Assembly: GCA_032173965.1 (NCBI GenBank)
Contig: CM063283.1
Span: 109,866,108 to 109,930,107 of the forward strand
DNA: 64,000 bases
Origin: Sitta carolinensis
Lineage: Eukaryota > Chordata > Aves > Passeriformes > Sittidae
Direction of reading: 5' to 3'
Shown: piece by piece, positions 41,881 to 58,650 of the stretch
Layout: each line of letters opens with the position of its first letter
Position numbering within the stretch: the stretch's first letter is position 1
Translations under genes and position numbers: made by a program
The notes under the pieces: model-generated
Seen by the model: only the letters and a program-made list of their open reading frames with translations
The model's database searches: none
Told to the model about the DNA's origin: nothing

Positions 41881-41940
41881 TGATTTAGGGCTTGGCTGAT
41901 CTTAAAGGTCTTTTCTAACCTAAACGATTCTGTGGTTGTG
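41881..41940 (+). mobile_element. CR1 LINE extreme 3' end, short fragment
   Basis: About 60 bp matching the CR1 terminus: gcttggctgatcttaaaggt, then cttttctaacctaaacgatt and ctgtggttgtg. 5'-truncated; nothing upstream is clearly CR1. Confidence 0.75.
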
Positions 41941-42959
41941 CCTTGAGCCGCAGCCCTTGAGGAGAGCCTGTTAGTTTTTAACATTCAGAACACTGCCTTC
42001 TAGGTAAATCCTCTTACTGGGGATTTGAATTTCTATAGACTGCTGTCTGCCTTGAGGTATTGTGTGTCGTCTCTGAGCTGCAGCGGCCTCTCCTGCATAA
42101 CAACTATTCCACACAGCAGTAGCCAGCTCAGTGCTGCAATATTTGAGAGGGGTGCAGATGTTTGCCAGCCGCTGCTGTTGGTTGCAGAAATGGAACTTGG
42201 AAATTATTATTATTTTTTTAATTTTTTGGTGCTGGTAATTGTGATTAGTGGATCTGCATTTGGCTGACCAGGTTGATGTGTTAGAATGCATGCGTTTTTT
42301 GTCTGATTTCGAGTACTTGACGGGGAGCTATGTATTATTTATCCGGCAAGAGGTGTAGGTTTGCTCTGTGTGTGCATTTCAGAGGTTCTTGGTTTGAAAG
42401 GTTCTGGGGTTTCTGTGTATTGTTTTTAATTGTGATAACTGTCTAGTGCAAATGGTGTGTTTTTCTGTAGTTACTGGCTTTGGTTTATCAATTTCTTTAC
42501 CGTTTGTAGATTAGTGAACAGTGCAAGTAGAAATTTACCACACTGAGAAAATTTTTATAATGTGGATTTTTGAATTTCAAAAGTTGGCTACTGTAGCAAT
42601 GAATATTTAATTTTTTAGGAGGCATTGCTGAGAATATTTCTGGGGTTTTTTACTGTACAGCACTTGATACTATTAGCATACTTGTATATTAAAATGGTTA
42701 GATATTCTTATATGGTTGCCTGCTTTCTCTCAGTGAGTCTCACTGCAGTAACCCTTCAGAAGAGCTGCTACGGAACAGTTGTCAATCTTTTTTGTTTAGA
42801 TCTGCTTCTGTTTTATAATAGCATTGCTAGGTGAGACCAGATCTGTTCCATTCTGCTTTATCTTTCCATAGTAATTGCAAGTGATGGTGCAAGATGACAC
42901 ATCTGTACAGGAAGGATTTTGTACCTTTTAGATCGGTAACAGTTGTACAGGCCAGAGCC

Positions 42960-42974
42960 TTTTTTTTTTTTTTT
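42960..42974 (+). repeat. T15 homopolymer
   Basis: Run of 15 T. Confidence 0.97.
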
Positions 42975-44741
42975 CCTTTTGGCAGGCAAAATGCAATTTA
43001 AGATAGAACATTTTATTTTTATTTAGTTTTGGTTTTTTTTAAAGTTGTCTGCTTAGTAGAATCACTATGGTAACAGACTAAAGGATGTCTCTGAGGCACT
43101 CAACCTGCATTGCAATGTAAGTGAGGGGAGACTGTAAGTTGTCTGCCTGCTGAGCAGTAGGGAGAGGAACAGACACAGCAGAGAAATAAGCTAATAATTA
43201 ATATTTGTAAGCTGTTATTTAATGCTTGTGCTAAGGTTAAACAGTTATTTTTCAGTGTGAATCCGTTGGTTTTTGTGTTCTCCTCTGGGGGGTATTACTA
43301 AGATGTTCATTATAAATCATGAATTTGTGTTGTTATTCAGCTTGAGTTTGGTTCATTCTTGAAATGCTGTTATATGTTACAAATGACGTTGATGAAGTGA
43401 GTGAGGAGGAAGCTGCATCAGTGTATGTCAGAGCTTATGGAAGTGTTACCATTCTTCTTAGGTCTTGTTATGGATAATACATTAATTTTTGAATTTTTTT
43501 GTCTCTATTAAAATTAGGGTTTTTTGGAAATGTGATAGTCTGGTAAAATCTTATACATCTTAGAGATGTGTTTTGTATAAACATGGTGTACTCATGGAGT
43601 TATTATGACCATGAGGAAAGTTAAGTAGCATCTAATAGCTTTGAGTATTACAACACTGAAAGTGTGTTGCACATACCCATTGATACAGACTTTTTTTCTT
43701 CCCAGCTAGAGCAGTAGGCTCCCAGAGCCACCTCGTTTGGCATCCTGAATAGTTTGATCTAAATGATCATTTTTATGCTAAGAAATAAAGTATACTAAAG
43801 CATCAGTCATGTTTTGTGTATTAGCAATCACCTGACGCTGTGTTTTGTAAATAACTGTATTTATTAACAGTAGTATTTCATAGGGTAACTCCTAGGCTCC
43901 TGTATTCCTTGGCCTCATTCTCTGTTGAACTAATACATCAATTGAAATTTCTTACCGTGTGGGGATGTTCTTAAAAGTTTATGGAAAAGCTCAGGCACTC
44001 ATTCCTTCTTACACACTTGTGCCTCAAAGTAAATAGTGGTCAGTGAATTAACATCACAGTTTCAGACAGACTCCATTGCTCTGCTTTTGTGACCTCCTTT
44101 ATAGATGGGTGAAAAACTTACCTCAAAACTTAGAGTATTTTAAAAGGTATTTTTTTAATTTCTTAAAGAAAAGTGATTAAAATTATACAAGCTTTAATGT
44201 TTAACTGAAGTTTCTCAACATCTGGAGTAGAGGATGTGAGAACTTATGAACTCCTTATAAACTCATGTTTTAATGTAGAGGTATCATATTAAATGCTTTT
44301 TGGCAGGAGTTCAATTTTTTAAAAACTTACAGTCACTCAGTTTGTAGGGCAAGTGTTCTGTTTTTCTAGATAGATTGAGTGCTTAAGTATTTATCTCCAT
44401 GAGGCTGTGAGCTGGTGTGTCTGCAGTCCCAGCTGTGTATATAAAAACTCGATCTTCCAGTTTTGACCATTCATTTGATGCCTTCATCCTTTCAGGTGCA
44501 ACCCCAGTTGTTTTGCGAAGATCTGATGCCATCTTACATTACTAGAAGCATTGCAGTTTGCAATAAAAAAATTTACTTTCCTCTAGTAAGCTGTTGAATA
44601 GAAACTGAAAATAGGTTTTTTTAAGACACATGGTAAAATTCAGTATTGATTTTCAAGTACAAAATTGATTTACTCTTAATAGTTTGCCCAAGTCCTAGTA
44701 TTACTTTGTTTGAAAAGCAAATAATTCTTTTTTCTTTCCAG

Positions 44742-44796
44742 CATTTTCAGTTAGCTTTGATTGACTGCAATCCCTGCACTTTGTCTAACGCTGAAA
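44742..44796 (+). CDS. KDM6A: KDM6A exon C (TPR3 second helix)
   Basis: A 55-nt exon with a strong pyrimidine tract (cttttttctttccag) and donor gtaagt. It reads [18 protein letters not shown] plus one base of an Ile codon finished by the next exon. The HFQLAL..CNP pattern is the second helix and Pro of a TPR. The donor follows a run of three A; placing the cut before gtaagt is the only choice that keeps the frame into the next exon. Mammals, from memory, have Val in place of the Ile of ALID. Confidence 0.96.
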
Positions 44797-47507
44797 GTAA
44801 GTAACCAATAAGTATTTATTTTCTTGTGGGTTTTTTTTTAAGTCTCGTGCTTGCAACTGTATGAATTTTTAATGAACCAGGTCTTCAAAATCAAAAGAAT
44901 TGGTATTGAGAGAGGAGACTAAAAACCTGTCTCCTCCTCTCAGTGGAGACAGATGTTCCAGTGGAATTGTGGATTGTTCTGGTAAATGGAATAAGAAAAA
45001 ACTGAGATTTAGCTTATTCATTACTCTGAAGGCTTGAATTCTGGAGGAAACTTAGTATTTGACTGCTTTTTATTTATTTATAAACTTGCTGCTTGTGCTG
45101 TGGCACACATTTAATACCAATTATTTTAAACTTTGTGTCATCTTGATAATCTGTATATTTTCATTTTCATGTTGTTTATATTTATATATCCAAAATTCAG
45201 CATCAGTCTCACTGTAGAAATAAGAAGAAAACCCCATACTTGATTTTTTGGGGTTTTTTGATGTCAGCTATATATTAGTCTGTATTTGAACATGTTAATC
45301 TTTAGTGCAGTGTGATCTATCATGGGCAGAATGTACTGTAGCCTGTAACACAGTGTCCTGCAGGTATTTATCCATAGTTAGTGGAATTGTATGCAAGAAT
45401 AAACATATGTTTCTCTATAGTTTGGAGTCTAAGAATTAAAAGGCAGAGTGAAGGAAATTATTCCTTCAGTTTTTAGGGTACTTTCATGCTTGAGCTTAAG
45501 GTGTTGTTCATGTTGAGCTTAAGTCACCTCCCAAGTTGCACTTCAGAGGCATTGGATAAAATATTTAAAGGCATTTCTTTAAAAACTGGATGGAATTGTG
45601 AATATTGTATCAGCAAGGTAGTGAAATGGAGTTTGTTCACATTGCTGAAACCACAGGCTGTATCAGGGAGCCAGCTGTGTTTCAAGGCTGTCTTGAAAGC
45701 TTTGTCACTTATCAGGAACAGGCACAGATAATTTTGTAGAAATTTGCAGAATTCTCCCTGAGTCAATAGGCTTTTATTGCTTTTCTACCAGACATGTGAT
45801 TCTTTATTGTATTTCATGTTTGTTCATATTCTTTTTCACTAACTTTATGGGTTTTTGCTAAATCTCTGAATTTCTGTAAGGTTTTCCTAACCCTTCCCCT
45901 TCCCAGATTTGTGTAGGGGGTGGCCCCAGGTGAAGGCTTCAGAGCCTGAGAGACCCAAAGGAGGAGGACTGAGAGGTGCTTGGTCAGGTCAGGACCACTG
46001 ACAGGAGAACTGAGCCCCCTGCCCAGGGTGTTGGGTACCCTCACTCAGTGCTCCCTTTCATCCTCCCCCTTGTGTTTCTGAGGGCTGGGTGAGCAGCAGC
46101 ATCACCCTGAGTGTGTTCCCAGCAGAGAGCTTTGAGTGCTGAGCATCCCTTCTTCCTACTGAGGCAGTCTCTAATGTGACACCTTTAATTTTCCGTTCCC
46201 CTCCGAGGCATCACTTCATTTTGGGGCTTTGCACTGAAAGGGTTTTTGTTAGGATGGGTAAAAATAAAGAGATTTTTTAGATAATGAACTCCTGAAACAA
46301 AAGCAGGGCTTTCCTTTCATCAGTACAGAGTGAGGTTTGATGATGCTGTGAACATAATGGGCGTGTTATGTGCTCTTCAGCAAGGACACAAAAAGTTTAT
46401 TAAAATTTTAGATGATGTATTTCATTCTGACCTGGTTTCCAAAGTGCACTCAGCTTCCTTCTTTGTAGTGGAGGACAAAGCAGTGCACAAAGGGAGATTT
46501 TTTTCCCTCCCTTATGACCCAGAGTGAAACCCTGAACTCCATATTACCTGTATGTATGGTAATTTGGTGTCACACTTTTCTGTAGCTTCAAGGGAGAAAA
46601 TCTGTGTAATTGAAATAAATTGAGCTTGGCTCCAACACAGGTATTTTCTTACTTGTAATCCTCACGAGCATGGAGCAAAAGTCTGTCTTGAAGGAGCTTT
46701 TCTTTCCTCATCAAAGCAGAACGAGGATTACATTTATCTCAATTAGCTTGAGCTATCTCCCAGTCCATGGATAGGCCAGGTTTGCAGTTCTCAGGTATTT
46801 TCTGTAATGATTTGAGCAGCATGAGGGTAGTTTTCCCTCTGCTTTTACTCTTGAACAACTTCCATTTTTCTTTCTTCAGCCAGCAGTCTTCTTGCCTCCA
46901 TAGGCTGCTGGTAGTATTATGGCATTCTGGACAATTTGGATGAAGAATTGAAAATGCTTAACCATAACAATCAGAGTATCATCTGTAATTAACAGTTCTG
47001 GTTCAGTTTAACAAGGGAAAGACAATTCCTTAAAAGGAAGAAAAACCACCTACATTTAAGGTTCCATATAAAACTGGCAGTGTATAACATAGTGTTCTGT
47101 AACCTAGCTAGTCTGTTTATTGGCAGCTGAATGAAAATGTTTATTTCTAGCTTGGTTATATACAGAAAATACTACCTGTGTTCTCTTAACTCAGCTTGAA
47201 GAGATTTTATTGCTAAGTTTACTGAAAGGTTAATGTACTTTCTGTTTCAGAATACAAATAAAGTCCATGGACTGCTTTTCTCAATATGTTTGCAGTTTTT
47301 GTGCTTTATTAGGATATTCATTTTCTGTCAGGTCTGGTATATTACGTGTAAAATAACAGTGTAAAAATACTCTTTTGGTATCTTTAAAATGTAATTTGTC
47401 TTGGGTTTGCATTGATAAATTTGAAACATTGTTTATCCCTCACTTCAAAACATTGTAATTGCTGTTGTTCATTAAAACTAATAATTTTGATTTTCCCACT
47501 CTTACAG
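44797..47507 (+). other. KDM6A: KDM6A intron C-D (2.7 kb)
   Basis: No exon seen. A GC-richer block at about 45890-46220 differs from its AT-rich surroundings and may be an old repeat, but I cannot assign it. Confidence 0.75.
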
Positions 47508-47542
47508 TTCAGTTTCACATTGCCCACTTATATGAAATCCAG
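47508..47542 (+). CDS. KDM6A: KDM6A exon D (35-nt small exon, TPR4 first helix)
   Basis: A very short exon of 35 nt between acceptor cactcttacag and donor gtaagc. Two bases complete the split Ile codon, then 11 codons read QFHIAHLYEIQ. This is the first helix of a TPR (H-I-A-H-L-Y). It would be easily missed by ORF-based gene finding. From memory the mammalian peptide ends YETQ, so the Ile is a bird or lineage difference. Confidence 0.95.
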
Positions 47543-47870
47543 GTAAGCTTTAAGCTCATTTTCATAAAGTGTGGTTGAATTTCGAACTATGGGATGTAAT
47601 CAATCTGTGGAGTTCATATTAGAGATGCTTAATAGAGTTAGACTGAAGTCATGAGTCACTCAAGAAACTTGATATGCTTTGGCTACATTAAAAATATTTT
47701 GTATGTGGAGTGTCATGCTATAAAATGGAATAGCTATCTAAATAAACACAAATTTACTAATCTTCCAGTTTGAGTGCAAAAGAAATCCCAAAATAAAACT
47801 TTCAGGAAAATTATTTTATGAGATTGTATTAAAAAGTCATATGTAGATTTAAAAATGTGAAGTTTCTCTA

Positions 47871-47873
<3 letters not shown>

Positions 47874-47908
<35 letters not shown>
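47874..47908. repeat. (AT)n microsatellite
   Basis: 35 bases of uninterrupted AT dinucleotide, likely length-polymorphic. Confidence 0.98.
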
Positions 47909-47914
<6 letters not shown>

Positions 47915-49289
47915 TCACATTGTTTCCCATGTACACACAAAGAATGAATTCCAACCAGTTGCCCATGTGCCTTTTAAGTGTATATGGTATATTTAATATG
48001 AAATTCTCAAATTCAAGTGCAATTTTAAAAGTTTTTAAATTTTCAAGTTAAATTTATGCACGTGGCATTAGGGAACTGTGTTAAGCAGCAAATAAAGCTG
48101 TGTTACTAATTCTGTGTCAAATCCTACCACAGAGCTCTTCAGTTGAATCTTTGGGGAAATTACAGAACACTTCCTGAGCTCCCTGAATATAAGTAAATTG
48201 AAACCAAGTAGCTACTGAGATAGCTGTGGTATATTTGAGATTTGGCTGGCTGGTTACATAATGTAGATGTTGTGCCCTTTTACCACGTTCATAGGTGTCA
48301 TATGACTGAGGAAGGGATGTGACATGGAAACAAAGCCTGTTGTAAATGAAATGTGTGGCAGACATCAACTGTATTTTCAGTCAGTCAGAAAGTAAGCACT
48401 GTCTTTTGATGGCACAGTGAGAAATGGCCTTAAGTATTTCTATATAAACGAAATATGAATCTGATAAACAGAATATTTTTCTTTTGAATGCTTTTGGTGC
48501 CAAGACGTATGACAGGACAGAAATCTCCCATCACAGCGCACCATTAAGCAACTTCATGGATTGTTGTGGCTCTTACTTGGCTACCATCCAGATTCCATTC
48601 AACACATCAGTTCTGTTTTACTCCAGCAGCTCAGAGGGAAGTTAAACCCTCCAGGTCACTGTCCCAGGTGTCCTGTGTGTGACCAGTGGTAGCTGTGCTT
48701 AAGCTGTGCTTGCTGGCTGACAATTACAGGCAGCAGGAACTTTGCTTTAGTGCAAGTCAGAGCAAAAAGGTTTTGGTGCATTCTGCTCTTAGATTTGGTT
48801 TGTCTCACAGTTCTGGTTGGGAGGGGTATCTTGTGTTCTGGAATCTGACAGACTGACAACCAAAAGAGTCCTGACTTCATTCTGGATATTACCTCTGACA
48901 CAATTAGAGAGGTTTTGGAGACAGGCTGGTTGCTTAGTTTCTTTTACAGGACACAGTGAAATAGTTTTTTGAACCCTTCCATGTACTTGAAAATTACCCA
49001 CTCTCTTAAAATTAATGGAAAGGTTGATTCATTCCTTAATTAAGTATCACAGTACTGCACTTTACATGATGGATTGCCAGGCTCTGGGCAAGAGACAGGC
49101 CTGGTGCTGATGTGCATTAGCAGTGGTTTTTATGATGTTTAATGCTGGTTTCTGGTGTTTCATCTCTGGAAGTGAGATGTATCGTTCAGTGTCCCAAGGA
49201 GGATGCTGGATTGGGTTCTCCCCCCCCTTCTCATTTCTAAGACCATTCATGGTGCAGCCAAACATCAAGGACTTTGGAATTAGCAAAGA

Positions 49290-49484
49290 GATAGAAAGTT
49301 CTTGCCTGAGGGTGGTGAGGCCCTGGACAGGGAGCCCAGAGAAGCTGTGGGTGCTCTGTCCCTGGGGTGTCCATGGCCAGGTCAGACAGAGCTCTGAGCC
49401 ACCTTAGGAAAGGCATCCCTGTCCCTGGCAGGGGGTTGGAATTAGATGATCTTTTAGGTACTTTCCAACCCAAACCATTCTGAT
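49290..49484 (+). mobile_element. CR1 LINE 3' fragment, plus strand
   Basis: CR1 3'-end sequence including gcctgagggtggtgaggccc, ccagagaagctgtgggtgct and ctttccaacccaaaccattc. About 195 bp, 5'-truncated. Confidence 0.88.
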
Positions 49485-50975
49485 TTGATGAAATAAAACC
49501 AAGTGTAAACGCTGTGACAGGTTTTGTTAGTATTTCAAGGCATATAGGTAATCAGATTTCTAAAGGGTAAATGCTTCAACAAATAACAAAAGTGAATAAT
49601 ACTCTAGGTCTGGAAGACATGCTCTGTTTTAAAAGGCCTTTCTGAAACCTCCTGAGCCTGTAAACATATTTTTCAAAGTGTGACTATTAGACACTAATAT
49701 TTACCTAATTTGACATCTGGATTGCTGCCTCTGCTGTCATGCTCTACAGTGAGCCTCCGTTCATTTGCTTAACATTCATAGTCATAAACTACAAATTTTG
49801 TTCCCGATGCTAAATTTAAGATCTTTTCCTGATTGTTTTTCTTTTGCTGGACATGGATATTTTATTTATTTATATTATTTGTTTTCTTACCAGTTGTCTG
49901 CATTTCATGAACACCAATTAAATATCTTTCCTACCAACTTCCCCTTGTTCCATTTGAAAGTATGTAATTGCTGCTTTAATTCTTCTTCCTGACTAGAATA
50001 AGGTTTTTAAATCACCAGAGTTGTCTTTTGTGATTTTGAGATTTCAAGAACTTGATAACATTTTTAAATTCTAGTAGCTATTTAATTGTTTAGAGTTTTC
50101 TTCCCAGTTGTCCCTTCAAAACACCAATACTGATTACTGTGTACTCCTTGCTTAAAGCAAATGTAATTAAGCCACAGTCATTTGCATTTAGGTGCCTCAT
50201 TTATTTTAATGCACTCTTTATCTGTTTGCTAGAATGAAGTCTAATGTTGAATTATCTAAAAGCGTATTTGTGGAAGTGAAGGCACAGAACAGAGGAACAT
50301 TTAAAATACATTCACTTTTAAGCAACTATTGTTAGGGAATACAAAGATAAATGCTGACGTTATTACTCAATAATTCATCAAACAGTTATTGAGAAATCTT
50401 AACCTTTAATACACACGAAACAGCTCGTACAGTTCACAGAAGTCAATAGAGACCCCAGTCCTAACCTGGAAATTTGTTTTCTGTACCAATACCTGTTTGT
50501 ATAGGGAATTGAAAATTGAGTGTTTCGAGACTGTAGGCATACCTAAACCACACAGCAGATAATAAGATGTTGTACCTTCATTATCTAGGCATAAACCTTT
50601 TAATTCTACACGTGGTGGGACTCTTACCAGGACAACAAATACCTTGAAAGAGGCAGTTCAAATATACCAAAGGAAGGAAAGAGGCAAAATTATACCAGCC
50701 ACCAATTACTGATGATCTTTGTTTCTGTTGCAAATTTCTGGGGAGGAATTTGTGTGGGGTTTTCTCAGATGTAGATTCGCATTCAAATATTCCCCTTAAA
50801 ATATTGCAGTGTAAGAAGCATAATGCATGTATGAGAAGTTGACAAAATTTAATAATTTGCAAATTTCCCTCAATTATTTTAAGAAGCCAGTTTCTATTAA
50901 ATACTATATTTATGAAAGTTATTCTCTTACCATATAGATACTTCACTCATTAAAGCTTTCATATGCACTGTATGC

Positions 50976-50990
50976 AAAAAAAAAAAAAAA
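50976..50990 (+). repeat. A15 homopolymer
   Basis: Run of 15 A about 110 bases before exon E. Confidence 0.97.
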
Positions 50991-51054
50991 TCTAGAATTT
51001 TTTTGTCAATGTGTTTGTGTGCTGTCAGTGCTGTGAAATCGTTGCTATTGGTGA

Positions 51055-51201
<147 letters not shown>

Positions 51202-52204
51202 TAAAATTAACTTTTACTTTCCTCTGTGTTCCGTTTTTGCCATCTTTGCCTTCAGCAGTGTTTTTTAAGGCTCCATTTGCAAAGCGAGTCTTAGACACAC
51301 TGTGTGCACATGGTATGTGAGATTTTCACCCAAATAGAACATATAGCAGTAGATAATTGAGTAAATAAGAGAGGAGGAAAATATTTTTATTAAACTTACC
51401 AAATTAAAAAGCTCTTGTCTGTTATATTTTGGGCAGTGAGAGGGTGGTCTTTCAGAGAAAGGGCAGCAGTTGGAATTGTGTGTTCTCTGTTCTGCCTCTG
51501 TTAACGTCCCTGAAAATAGCCAGGTGAAATGCAATAAACCTAAATACTCTGTGTCAGACTAGAAGAACATGGCAACTGAAAAAAGTTACCTTTTCTTTCT
51601 AATTATACAAGGTAAGGAAAACCAGCTTCTGTAACGGAAAGGTTTATCATCAGTTTCCATTAAAAAAATAACCACATAAAAAGTGAAAAGGAATTGTTTT
51701 TTTGGTTTTTTTAATTGTCATTTTTCATGCTTATAGAAAGCTGATAAATAATTTTTGGACAAGAATTTCTAAAAAGTGGATAGAATAAAATGCTTTTATC
51801 CTCTACACCATATAAAATTATTTCCAGAATATTTTGTTAAAATTGTTCAACCCAGTACAGAACTTCTTCATTCACCTTCTCCATGTTCTTCATCTAATTT
51901 ATTATTCTAAATATTAATTTAGCCTGCTTATGCCCATTTTTATTTTTTTTCCCTCTTCACATAGTGGTCATTTAACTCAAATTTGTAACACATTAAGTTA
52001 TGGCCACAGTGCTATCTTTTTCTGTGGTGCAGGTTGTGTATAGAGTTGGAGTAGGATAATTTGTGCTCTGACAAAACGTCAGAATCAGTGGGCTAATTTT
52101 GAGACATCTCTGTGACAAAATCCCAAGTGAAACTGCTGGAGGAGTTCGCTGCTCTTTTTGCTGTCACAGGACAGTGTTGCTTACATCTCAGTAAGCCCTT
52201 TGAA

Positions 52205-52220
52205 TTTTTTTTTTTTTTTT
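52205..52220 (+). repeat. T16 homopolymer
   Basis: Run of 16 T followed by ag. It resembles a splice acceptor, but no UTX exon sequence follows. Confidence 0.97.
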
Positions 52221-52791
52221 AGCTTGGTATTATGTCACCTAGTGTATATTGTCAGCAGTTTCATCCAGAAAGCCTGTGCATCTGATCACTGGGAGACAGG
52301 CTTCTGAAAAGAGCTGACCAGCTCTTTTTCATCTCTATTTGATGTACGTAGCCACAATAGAAGCAGAGGCACATGGTTGTATTCATGAAATCCTGCCACA
52401 GGTCTCTGTGCTAGCAGTAAGAGCAGTGACTTTGAGAATTGTCTGCTGTCTGAAAACTGGATTAACTCTCTTTGTTCAATCAGCATAGGTCACCCAGTTT
52501 TGTTGTGTGGGTAGCTTCTCTGTGGAGAAAGGGATAAGAGTGGTCTTAACTGAAACATTGAAGGAATAATGCCTTTTCCTTTGCTCTTCTCTATTAACAG
52601 TGGTATTTATCAGAGTCTGGTGTTTATCACAGATTTAGTCTTTAGCAGCTGGTAATAAAAACACCTCCTCAGGAAGCACAGTCTGGGTGGTGCACTGCTG
52701 CTTAGAAAAAATAATAGAAAATACCTGCCATCTGCCAGAATGCTACTTGAAAAACCCAGTCAAAACATATTTGTATTTGTATATTGAACTC

Positions 52792-52816
52792 TTTTTTTTT
52801 TTTTTTTTTTTTTTTT
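52792..52816 (+). repeat. T25 homopolymer
   Basis: Uninterrupted run of 25 T. No LINE or SINE body is attached that would explain it as a reverse-strand poly(A) tail. Confidence 0.97.
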
Positions 52817-53574
52817 CCACTTTGACAGAAAAAATCAGTTTGAAAATAGCTTTTGTTTATTTTCCTTCACTAGTTAATGTTTATTGAGCCAGATTGGAAT
52901 TTAGGCAAGTTCAGATGTCTTGTGAGAGAATTGCTAAAATCTTTGCTGCTGTTGCTGGTTTCCAAAGCTGTGACTGGAGAACAATATGATTCCCAGATAA
53001 ACACATACCCAGTTGAGCTGATGAATGCTGACGAGTTCAGGTAGACAGCAAACAAAGTTAGTTCTGTAGAGGTGGATAAGGGCAGTTTGTTCCTTCCTTC
53101 TCTCTGCTGTTCTGTTTGCTTTCCAGACAGCAATTCTTTTCACCACTTGGCCCAAAATAACATTACATCGAGACTGAAGATCAAATCTGCCCCAATATTC
53201 TTTCTCCAGTTGTACTCAGCTGTTGCATAAGGAAGAGTGTAGGAACATAAACATCTGCATAGAGTTCCCAAAGTGCTGTCCCAATGAGTTTTGGCTAGGG
53301 GCATTCCTAGATGGCGTCTGTGTAATTGGATGAGGCATCTGAGGTGCCAGAATGGGGAGGAAGTTGTCTTCAGAGACATTTATGTTCACTAAAGAAAAAG
53401 TGATTGCCACAAGTTTACTGTGAGAATGATTGATAAGCCTGAAAAAAAGACTCATGAGCTAAGCACATCAAGGGGATTTGTTCCAAATCTGTTCCAAATG
53501 AGATTGCAAAGACCTGCAAAACACTATGGAACATTTGTGAGGTATGGACAAGGTCTATGACTTAGTGTATTATA

Positions 53575-53644
53575 TTAAAAATGTCCCAGCAGTGGAAAAG
53601 TAGTCGTAGACTTTTTAAAAAATATCCCAGCAGTAGAAAAGCTG
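53575..53644 (+). repeat. Imperfect direct repeat of about 27 bp
   Basis: The stretch aaaatgtcccagcagtggaa reappears as aaaatatcccagcagtagaa 40 bases on, with few differences, separated by a short spacer. Confidence 0.85.
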
Positions 53645-55579
53645 CTTGAGAAATGGAGATAGGTCTTGCAACTGGGAAACTGCATGGCTTAGGGGTTTTC
53701 CATCACCTTCTTTATGTACATTCTTCATTTTATGCTCATTAATAGATCCAGTTTCCTTTGCCTGTGCTATTCTAGTGGAAGACTTTCGTTTGCTCTCCCT
53801 TTCTTGCTTTCTGCCCTCTTCAACTCCCTGTGCAGGAAGATAAAATTGGGAAGCAGCCCTTGTTTCAGCAGAGAAAGCAGATAGGGATTACTGGTTCTCA
53901 TTTCTGTCTTCTAGAAATAGACTTGTTCTTCTTTATCAGTGAGCCTCAGTAAAGATCTCACAAAGATACAACATGCTATCTTTCAATCCAGCAAGGTTCT
54001 GATGAAACAGAAAATAGGCACACAACATTTCTAAAGATAGAGGAAATTGTTTAATGTCTTTTTTTCACCCTTGTTCATAATCCCTGAACTATTATCTTTA
54101 TCTCAGGCTTTGTCTGGAACAGCACCTGTTACATATATCCTTAATGTGCAGTTACTCAGGTGAATTCTAATAAACAACCTCAGAGAAGCCTTTTTTTCTT
54201 AAAGCATGAGTATTTTCTGTGTGCTGAAGACCTTCAGAGGCTTGGGATTTGAATCAAAATCATAGCTTGTTTATAAATTTAATGACACAACGTTGTGTTA
54301 CGTGGCCCCCAAAATCACTGGGGTTTTTTATCTTTTTCCCTGATTGGTAGATTTTTTACTTGATCCATTTTCAGTCAAGATAAAGTACCTTTTTCAGCAC
54401 TGTAACCACTTGACTCCTTACCTGACATTTCTTGCAGTCCCTGAAATATTTGAACTTCTGCTCGTGACCACAATTTTCAAGTGATATTTCTTAGACCACC
54501 TCAGGCAAATGTTGTTCAGTAGCTGCAATTTTGTTTTCGACTGCCTCTGTGAAAGTTTAGAAGTTTGCATTCCATTTGCAGAAGTGTGGTGTCTGTTAAC
54601 AAGTGTGAGCCCATGGAATAAAAAAAATGAGTTGTATAGAACAGGTAGAACAAAAATCATAAAGGAAAGTGTAATTACAGAGAGCGAGGTGAGCCTGCAA
54701 ATACTCATCAGTTCAGTTCTCAGTCTTGCCTGTCCTTGTAGTTAGACTTTATCAAAAAGCACAACTTTAGGGTGCTGGAAGTTTAGGTCTCTGAGGATTT
54801 CAATGGACAAGGCAGTGCAGGTGTGTGTGCTCAACTCTGTCATTAGCCAGAACTTCATACAAGCCTTGGGTAGTTCATGAAGTCAGTGTCATAGTGTTCT
54901 ACAGGGGGCTGTTTATGGGTGTGGCAAGGACAGACTTTTGTCACATTTTACATTTTACAAATGTTTTCTTAAACAGTGGCTTGTTAAGAGAAATACATGA
55001 CTGTTGAGCAAACAGCAAAACGTTGCTGAGCACTGTGGTATGCAGTGATTTCAGCAAGCCTGCTGCTGGCCACAAAAGATTGCTCAGTTTGTGCTCATTG
55101 TATGAACAGCAGTGAGATGGTTTTGTGGCTGCTTGAAGGAATTCCATCTGAGCATAGAGGCAGATGAGGAGCAGCTGGAGAAGGTGATGAAGGTGCTTTG
55201 TTTGAAGTGGTAACCAAGGCTTGCATCAGTGTTAGAGCAGAAATGTGTTTTAATAGCATGCAAAATATTATTGGGGAGGATGGGTTGTGGGAGGCCTTTA
55301 AAGTGGGGATGAATAATTTGTCTAATGTAATGAAAGAAGAAAAGGCATTTGAAAGAATATGACGTGTGGTAAGATTAATTTGTTATGTAGATGAGAGGTG
55401 ATGGCATTTGTCAAGGTGAACGGAAAGTACATTGTATTAATGAGGAGGAAATGACAATGTAATAAAAATTCAAGTGGAGATGCAAAAATTCTTAGTCCAA
55501 ATGTAGATATAGGACACATACAAGGATTTAGAAGAAAAAGAGTAAACAGAATAATATGTAGATATTATACATGTTAGAT

Positions 55580-55605
55580 ATGTATATGTGTGTGTATGTA
55601 TGCAT
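55580..55605 (+). repeat. Short TG/TA-rich patch
   Basis: Alternating atgtatatgtgtgtgtatgt sequence. Confidence 0.85.
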
Positions 55606-55912
55606 AAGAAACATAATTGCTAAGTGTGACAAGGAGAATTGTGGTATTTTTCACAGTCAGGGAAGATATTTGTGTTCAGAGGAGGAAAGAGTTAATGTTC
55701 ACTTTTATAGTAGAAGATTGAGCACTTCATAATTGTGCTCCTGATCTCTTAGAAAATTATTTAAACCTAAAAAATGTGCTTTAAAACTACGTGAGAGTAA
55801 TTTTAACTTTGGGTCTGTTTTGTCCTGTAATTTTAATATAGAACTTTAAAGGTTTTTAAAACTCTGTAATGTATGTATAAGTGGTTTTATTGCTTGATAT
55901 TCTTATTTTTAA

Positions 55913-58650
<2,738 letters not shown>

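Noticed and set aside
52205..52225. T16 tract followed by ag as a splice acceptor for a further exon
   Set aside because: The sequence after it does not read as UTX in any frame, and exons E and F already join in frame.
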